Assembly: GCA_033977485.1 (NCBI GenBank) | Contig: CM066995.1 | Location: 48,483,162-48,547,161, forward strand | Length of the DNA: 64,000 nt | Source of the DNA: Hydrangea macrophylla | Lineage: Eukaryota > Streptophyta > Magnoliopsida > Cornales > Hydrangeaceae | Direction: 5' to 3' | Shown: in pieces, positions 57,800 through 64,000 of the stretch | How the letters are laid out: each line of letters opens with the position of its first letter | How positions within the stretch are numbered: position 1 is the first letter of the stretch | Program-made: the position numbers and the translations under genes | Notes under the pieces: model-generated | What the model was told of the DNA's origin: nothing | The model's database searches: none | Seen by the model: the letters and a program-made list of their open reading frames with translations, nothing else

Positions 57800-59150
57800 T
57801 TGAAACTTCTCATAGACCGTTTGGGGCAAACTACCATGAATCCACAGATCTTGCCTATTGTTGATTCAACACCTCCACATCCCATTACACCTAAGGACCT
57901 TATTAATCTGACTCCTTTCAAGGAGGAGGGTTTGTTCAATGATGATTTACATAGGGATCCTGGAAAGAAAATGAAGGATAAGTTGGATCGACTAAAAAGT
58001 GTAGTGAGGAAATCCCGTGGAGTTGCTGACTATCTCCTAGACCTTGAGGGCTTCTTTGAACCATCAAAGATCAGACTACCTAAGAAATTCAAAATAGTAG
58101 TCCTAAAGAAGTTTAATGGGATTGGGAATCCTATGAGCCACTTGAAGATGTATGTCACATCCCTTAGACCTATGGCGTTAGGAAACGAGCACTTGGCCCA
58201 ACTGTTCTCACATTACTTATCTGGGAGAGCCTTGTAATGGTTCCTAGCTCTTGAATCCTCTATGACCCGTCAAAGGGAGGATATTGTGACTGAATTCACA
58301 AAGCAATATGCCTACAACACCAAGTTTGATATTACTATTAGGGACCTTGAGACTACTAGGAAGACAATAGGGAGTCTTTTGCCACATTTCTGACCCATTG
58401 GAGGAAGAAGGCTGTTGAAATGACAAATAGGCCAACCGAGAAGGAGCAAGTCCATATAATTATAAAGAATTTGCAACCCATCAACAAGAGCGCATATGGT
58501 TTATGCTAACTACCACATTTGAGCAGTTATTTGATGTAAGGACCAAGATAGTAGATGCTTGGAGGGATGGGAAAAACAAAAAGGAAGAAACAATTCGAGA
58601 AAACCTACGAAAGGAAACTACAATACCGAACATGATATCAATGTCCTTCACCAAAACCCTGGCAAAAATTCCAACCCGAACCCTAGAAATAACAACTGCT
58701 CTAGAACCTTCACAAACCTTAACCTACCCTTGTCTACCATACTAGACCGACTCATCTAAAAAAGCTACCTTAAGCCCCTTAGATCCAAGGCCACCCCCAA
58801 ATTCGATCCTACTAAGATATAACACCACCTGATATTGTGCCTTTCACCAAGAACCTGGCCATTCTACTGACCGTTGCACCCAACTTTGCCATGACATCGA
58901 AGACCTTATTGACAACAAAGTTATTGTATCCCCATCCATCCCGAGGGATCCAGGACATCTACGGCTTCCTGGTCCTGTAACACGAGGACCTATTAAAGGA
59001 GAACCCAACCAATCGGTCGGTATAACATCATCTAGTCATAATACAGCTAGGAAACTAACTCAATTTGCCCAGAGGTACATCCCACAATTCTTGAAATCTA
59101 GCAATTTCATACACCGAGTAGGAAAACCCCCTGATTCGCAGCAACAGTTC
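57800..59150 (+). pseudogene. gag: Gag of element C (Tat type), broken
   Basis: The first 145 codons give MDKLDR-like charged sequence, VADYLLDLEGFFEPSKIRLP, then LKKFNGIGNPMSHLKMYVTS and LSHYLSGRAL. A TAA at 58235-58237 interrupts where AxxWF follows (WFLALESSMTRQREDIVTEF, TRKTIGSLLPHF). Later frames show TTFEQLFDVRTKIVDAWRDG and a knuckle-like CAFHQEPGHSTDRC near 58850, followed by LCHDIEDLIDNKVIV, closely like element B (28640 region). Several stops and at least two shifts. The frame fades out near 59150. Confidence 0.8.
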
Positions 59151-59306
59151 CCTAATCAGATTAGGAAACTGGCCAGATATATAGTAATCATCATATATTG
59201 TCAATAAGTTACGTAATTGAACTGACACGCCTTATAAGTGAGGACTCTTCCTTTTATAAAAGGGTCCCCCGATCCCCCTTAAAAGGGATCCAAATTCAAC
59301 CTAGAA
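59151..59306 (+). other. Junction between C and Tat-type remnant I, with a TATA box
   Basis: CTTTTATAAAAGGGTC at about 59251 resembles the C LTR core promoter (CTATAAAAGGGGGTC at 3606). This may be a remnant of an LTR of the next element, but no PBS or LTR edge is clear. Confidence 0.35.
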
Positions 59307-60030
59307 GTGACTTCCTCTACAGACCCCACTTATCATTCAGATAGTTATCTAGCTGAGGTCGAAGTCAAAATCAGGGACTTGGAGAAATCGATCGAGGACA
59401 TGGCCAAGAACATTAATAGAATGTCAGTCTATGACCACACTAACACAAATACTGAGTCCTTTTTCATCACAAAGATCACCAGGTTCATCATCCTTCACAA
59501 GTTTAAACAGCCTCAGATGGAGTTATACAGCGGGTTTGGAAGTCGGTAGACCATGTCTGCACTTACAAGTCTCGAATAGTTCTTACCACTAACTCTGACG
59601 AGCTCAATTGCCTTGCCTTTTCCAATACTTTGAAGGACCCGGAAACCCAGTGGTTTCATTCTCTGAAACCATGGTTGATCAGCAGCATAGCAAATAGTTC
59701 ATCAGCCAGTTTATTGGTATGCACATGCAGCCAAAGCCTGATACACAATTACTAACTATCAGGAAAAGGAACAATGCGTCTCTCAAGGAATTCATTAATT
59801 AGTTCAACCAGTAGAATCTCAGGGTCTATGAACTGAACAAAATTGTCGCTATTACCGCCTTCTGCTCAGGAGTTCAACACACCAAGTGTGCCACATCATT
59901 TCATAGAAATCAACTAGAAACCTTTGTTGAACTCTCAAAAAGGGTCAGGAAATACATCGACATGGAAGAGGTTCTAAAAATAAAGATCCCGAGCACACAA
60001 ACGACAAGCCCTTGAGAAGCAAGCAGAAGC
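59307..60030 (+). pseudogene. gag: Gag remnant of a second Tat-type element (I)
   Basis: A coiled-coil-like start (EVEVKIRDLEKSIEDMAKNI) is followed by FKQPQMELYSGFGS and, after a frame change at about 59545, DHVCTYKSRIVLTTNSDELN and TQWFHSLKPW. Then come SLKEFINXFNQQNLRVYELN-like residues and FVELSKRVRKYIDMEE. This is the Gag core of another Tat group, different from that of B and C. Many stops and shifts. Confidence 0.7.
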
Positions 60031-60379
60031 GGGATCTACCCAAGAAGAATGCTAGAAAGAAACCCAGGAATGACCAACAGAAGGGTGATCGGGATCTGGC
60101 CCTGGCACCATTCATGCCACTTTTTGACCTATTCAAGAGGTCATGGCTGTAGCGGAAGCTCAGAATCAGCTCAAAAATCCAACCAAGATAAAGAGCGTGC
60201 TAGAAAGGAGAAATCGGGATAAGTATTACCGCTATCCCAAGGACCACAACCACGATATCGAGGATTACTTCAAGTTAAAAATCGTCATCCAAAAGGGCCA
60301 TCTATCTGAGTTTATCAATAATAATACATAACCTAGGCCAGATAACCACCCTCCGGATCAATAACACTCGACAATATCA
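60031..60379 (+). pseudogene. Gag C-terminal remnant of I
   Basis: Basic, lysine- and arginine-rich sequence, then SVLERRNRDKYYRYPKDHNH and DIEDYFKLKIVIQKGHLSEF. The last part is a typical Gag tail in this group (a degraded C-H motif would normally lie here). Confidence 0.6.
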
Positions 60380-61239
60380 ATGTGGTCTCTGGAAGAACAT
60401 CAAGTGGAGGAGACTTGTAGTCATCTAGGAAAAGACATGCACGAGGTTCCTAATCAGAAGTCACTACTATCCAAGCATGCGAATCCCATGTTGACAGATT
60501 TGCTCACCTTTTCATCTGGTGATCTCCAAGGCATACACCTTCCCCATCATGATCCCCTGGTTGTGACACTCACTATTACCAACTCCTCAGTCAAGAGAGT
60601 ACTGATTAACACTGGCGGTTCTTTTAACATAATCTTTGCCTTAGCGTTCAATTAGCTCAGGATTTCCCGAGAAAGACTTCGACCAGTTGCCACCCCTCTA
60701 GTATGGTTCAATGGATCTAGTACGTAACTGCTCTGAATGATGGAGCTACCAGTTCTAATGGGGAAATACCTTCAATAGGCCTCAGTACTTACCATGTTTA
60801 TGGCTATAAAGTACCTTTCACCTATAATGTCATACATAGGAGACCTACTTTCAATCAGGCTAAGGCAGTTGTGTTAATATATAGCCTTATCCTTAAGTTT
60901 TCCACCCCTAAAGGGTTTGGGATCTTGAACGGAGATCAGGCTAAAGCTTGGTATTGCTATGTCAAATCACTTCAAAAAGATAGGGGAAGGGGGGTTAGGC
61001 GATAGGATGCATTCGTAAAGGCATCCTCCATTGATTCTATTTCAGTTGTTGATAATCGGGTTTTGTGTCAGATTCTCTAAACGTCAAAGAGCTAGACTCG
61101 AGGGATGATGGAGGCAGGGTAAGCACTATAGAAGATCTCATACCAGTGGTGTTGAATGACCAACTCCCTAACCGGGTCGCAACATTGGTTGCCTCTTCAA
61201 ACCTGAGCTCCGTGAAGCACTGGTCTAATTTCTTAAGTA
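60380..61239 (+). pseudogene. Protease remnant of I
   Basis: HHDPLVVTLTITNSSVKRVLINTGGSFNIIF contains the protease active-site region with the catalytic DGG/DTG changed to NTG. The frame ends at 60654; beyond it single blocks such as LRPVATPLVWFN continue in pieces to about 61239. Confidence 0.7.
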
Positions 61240-61965
61240 AAATCAAGAGGTATTTGCATGCTATCATAAGGACATGCTGGGTATCAACCCCTGGATCACG
61301 TCCCACTGACTCAATGTTGGCCAAGATTTCTGCCCCGTTAAATAGAAAAAAAGAAGTATGGCTCAAGAAGGACAGGAAGTCGTTAGTGAAGAGGTTGAGA
61401 AACTGCTCAAAGCCAAGTCAATCAAGAAAGTGTAGTATCCCGACAAGGTAGCTAACGTAGTTCTAGTTAAGAAAAGCAACAAGTGGAGACTCTGCGTAGA
61501 CTTCACAGATCTAAACAAGGTATGCCTAAAGGACTGCTATCTTCTACCAAGGATAGACCTCTTAGATGATTCAATGGTAGGCCAGTTCCTACTCTCTTTC
61601 ATGGATTCCTACTCCGAATACAACCAAATCTGGATATTCCCTGGGGCAAAGAAAATGCATCGTTCATCACTGATCGAGGAACGTACTGCTACAAGGTGAT
61701 AAACTTCAGACTCAATAATGCAGGTGCAACCTATTAACGACTAGTTAACTTTATGTTTAGAACATTGATCGGGAAGAGTATGTTAGTATATGTTAATGAC
61801 CTCCTGGTCAAAAGCATACAACAGTCGGATCATCTCCAACATCTAGCAGAGACCTTCAACATCCTAAAGAAGTTCCAGATGAAGTTGAACCCTACCAAGT
61901 GTGCCTTTGGTGTCCTTTCTGGCAAGTTCTTGTGGGCACATGGAAGCTAGGCGGGATATCATAGC
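61240..61965 (+). pseudogene. pol: Reverse transcriptase remnant of I, cut by D
   Basis: Pieces in several frames follow RT order: EVFACYHKDMLGINP, VSEEVEKLLKAKSIKKV, WRLCVDFTDLNKVCLKDCY, LPRIDLLDDSM, LLSFMDSYSEYNQIWI. Then comes the active-site region VYVNDLLVKS at about 61786, where the first catalytic Asp (YVDD) is changed to Asn. LNPTKCAFGVLSGKFL follows and the sequence stops at the insertion of D. Confidence 0.8.
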
Positions 61966-62708
61966 TGACACGAATTAAATTTTTTGTGCTTCTTATGCAA
62001 CACCCAAGTGTAGGTGGACATGCAAGTAGTATTCTGGTGAGACCATGTCGATCCCATAGGGAAGGTTTAAAGCTACTTACTTAGACTAAATTCAAAAAGA
62101 AATTAAAAATTCAAACTTTAAATAAGGTGTCGAACACGAAGTTCCATAATTAACAACTTCTAAAGGAAAGCAACTAAATTAAACTAGGAGTTAACTAACT
62201 AACTAAAGTGATATTTAAAACGGTTTTTAACTTTATAAAAGGGAAGCACTGGGATCACATGAATCCACAGTGACCGAACCATCTACCATACAGTTACATT
62301 AATGCTCTATGGAGTACATCCATCTATAGTATTCTATATTTTTCTAAAGATAAAGAATCAATAGTCCTTTCATGACCGAGACTATATCATCACAATTGAT
62401 TCAAAATATGTGAAGGCGGTTTACAACAATAGTTAAGACTCGCACTGTGAATGGTGTAAGCATTCAAAATGGTTTGCAAAAGTTATTGAAGTAAAATGCC
62501 TTGAGGCTTAAAGTTAAGAAACTATTTTGACAAACTGAGCATATGGGGAAAGTTTGATAACAATTCTTGAAAACGGAAAGTCTAGGAATACTACAAATGA
62601 TCATATCAAGAATCTGAGTGTTTGATCGATCGACGCGCTCTCGACTGATCGAGCATCATCATCTCTCGAGCTATCAAAATGTCTTCGATCGATTGACCAT
62701 ATTGCTAC
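61966..62708 (-). repeat. LTR D (Athila type), interrupted by H
   Basis: TGACACGAATTAAAT starts an LTR with the same conserved blocks as E and F (ACCCAAGTGTAGGTG, TTTCATGACCGAGACTATATCATCACA). It is truncated at 743 bp by H. Its downstream array is degenerate but in register: sites start at 62622, 62641, 62666 and 62685 (steps 19, 25 and 19). Confidence 0.85.
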
Positions 62709-64000
62709 TGACACGAGAAAAATCTTGTGCGCTCTTGTGCAATACCCAAGTGTAGGTAGACGTGCAAGTAATATCTGGTAAGACCAGGTCGATCCCACAG
62801 GGAAGGTGTTGACCTATCGAATTAGACTAACCTCTAAAGAAAATAAAATAAAATGAATAAGATTGAACGATGGTGCGGAACACAAAGTTCCACAGCTAAA
62901 ATTACTACAGAAAATGACTAATGATCTAACTAGCTAATTAAAACAGTACTTGAAATTAGGATGTTTAACTTTAAAAGAAAGTGTTGGGATTACACGAATC
63001 CACAGTAATCTAACCATCTACCATGCATTTACCTTGAAGCACAAAGGAGCATATTACCCACAGTTTTCCGTATTCCTCTAAAGATAGAGATTCTATAGCC
63101 CTTTCATGACCGGGACCATATCATCACAGTTAAATTAAGATACATGAAAGCGGTTTAATCCAATAGTTAAGACTCGCATCCTCAATGGTGTTAGCATTGA
63201 AGATGGTTTGCAAAATGTATTGAAAGAAAATGCCTTAGGGCCTTAGTTTTAAAACTGTTTTGACAAACTGAGCATTTATTTGGGACAGAATGATAACAAA
63301 TCCTAAAACAAAAGGTCCTGGAATACTGCAGGGAACATCCTCAAGAATCCGAGAGTTCGATCGATCGACGCGCTTTCGATCGATCGAAGACCTTCATCCC
63401 TCAATCGATCGAACTGACTTCGATCGATTGACTGTCTCTGGTTCGATCGATCGAACGGACTTCGATCGATCGAACACAGCGATTATTCTGCTGCATGGCA
63501 GAGGCTGGAGATCACTGTTTTATCGTGTTCTCCCAACCTGGGACTACTCAGACATCGTCTGGAGTGTCAAAGATTGATTTTTAACGTAAAAGAACATTAA
63601 CACCTTGTTTGATTGTAAGTTTTTCATGAAAACTACGAAATCTATGGTTTTACAACTATTTAGCATATAATATCACGAGATGAGCGATTAAACTATTACT
63701 ACTAAGTGCAGAATCTAAGTGAGCAGTATATAGATAACCTGGAATAGAAGATACTTGTATTAACTCAGAGAAATCCAATCCACAATGTAAATATTCAATG
63801 AAAACCTACAAAAAACCAAACAAACTCTCTATCTCTCTCTATAAAACTGTTAAAGTGTAAAGTGGGCGTCCCACTGGACGTGTACAATACTCCTGTATAT
63901 AAGAAAACCTAAGAAACTAGGGTTAAAACCCGCATCTGCTGCCTACGCAAATGTTACTGGAAATACCCTGTTCGATCGATCGAACTGCTCTCGATCGATC
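62709..64000 (-). repeat. LTR H (Athila type) inserted in D, runs off the window
   Basis: TGACACGAGAAAAATC begins a second Athila LTR, preceded by GCTAC (62704-62708), the expected 5-bp duplication whose partner is outside. Downstream sites start at 63357, 63376, 63401, 63420, 63443 and 63462 (steps 19, 25, 19, 23 and 19). The upstream array begins at 63972 and 63991 (step 19) and is cut by the window end. TATA-like TGTATATAAG is at about 63894. Confidence 0.88.

Larger units (their letters stand above)
2858..59150 (+). mobile_element. Element C: Tat-lineage Ty3/gypsy retrotransposon (outer, split by B)
   Basis: The plus-strand LTR starts TGTAGACACCC at 2858 and is interrupted at 4341 by element B, with TSD ATATC on both sides. 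It resumes at 55804 and ends near 56778. A PBS of the tRNA-Arg type and a Tat-type gag follow. Beyond about 59150 the sequence changes to another Tat-type Gag (called I), so the 3' part of C is either deleted or replaced there; the exact limit is unclear. As host of B, C must be older than B. Confidence 0.72.

Overview
The window looks like repeat-rich nuclear DNA of a flowering plant, probably a eudicot. It consists almost entirely of Ty3/gypsy LTR retrotransposons inserted into one another. I found no free-standing host gene, no rRNA, no functional tRNA gene and no CRISPR array. The eukaryotic signs are LTRs with 5-bp target-site duplications (TSDs), primer-binding sites (PBS) for plant tRNA-Asp, tRNA-Arg and tRNA-iMet, GT-AG introns, TATA boxes, and gag-pol domains of the Athila, Tat and chromovirus lineages.

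Layout. Element A (Athila, minus strand, cut by the window start) fills 1-2643. Element C (Tat, plus strand) starts with an LTR at 2858. That LTR is interrupted at 4342 by element B and resumes at 55804-56778, followed by a PBS and a decayed gag. More Tat-type gag, protease and RT remains (called I) run to 61965. Two Athila LTRs follow, D (61966-62708) and H (62709 to the window end); H is inserted in D.

Element B (4342-55798, minus strand, Tat lineage, TSD ATATC) is the large host element. Its pol contains a chromovirus, G (17443-27037, TSD GATCC). Its 5' LTR was hit twice by Athila elements: E (31352-46036, TSD ATAGG), which has decayed gag-pol but an intact 471-codon third ORF, and F (46209-53196, TSD ATATG), a short non-autonomous element with one intact 533-codon ORF of unknown function. 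The two F LTRs differ at only 2 of 1630 positions by eye. Between its pol and its 3' LTR, B carries two genes on the opposite strand: a six-exon, intron-containing plant-mobile-domain (PMD) gene and a second gene resembling DUF7745 proteins. Both are now broken.

How the parts fit. The sense genes encode the usual Gag, protease, RT, RNase H and integrase of LTR retrotransposons. F has none of the enzymes, but it shares PBS type, polypurine tract, a hairpin and 3' noncoding blocks with the Athila element E, so it could be moved by an Athila partner. The most unusual signal is regulatory. LTRs from two distant lineages (Athila E, F, D, H and chromovirus G) carry arrays of ATCGAT-centred palindromes arranged as pairs 19-20 bp apart. 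In E, F and G one array lies just upstream of a TATA box and another about 400 bp downstream. In B, a CGGCA/TGCCG-type motif cluster occurs in both LTRs and again in front of each antisense gene.

All domain and family calls come from reading translations and motifs by eye. No database search was run.
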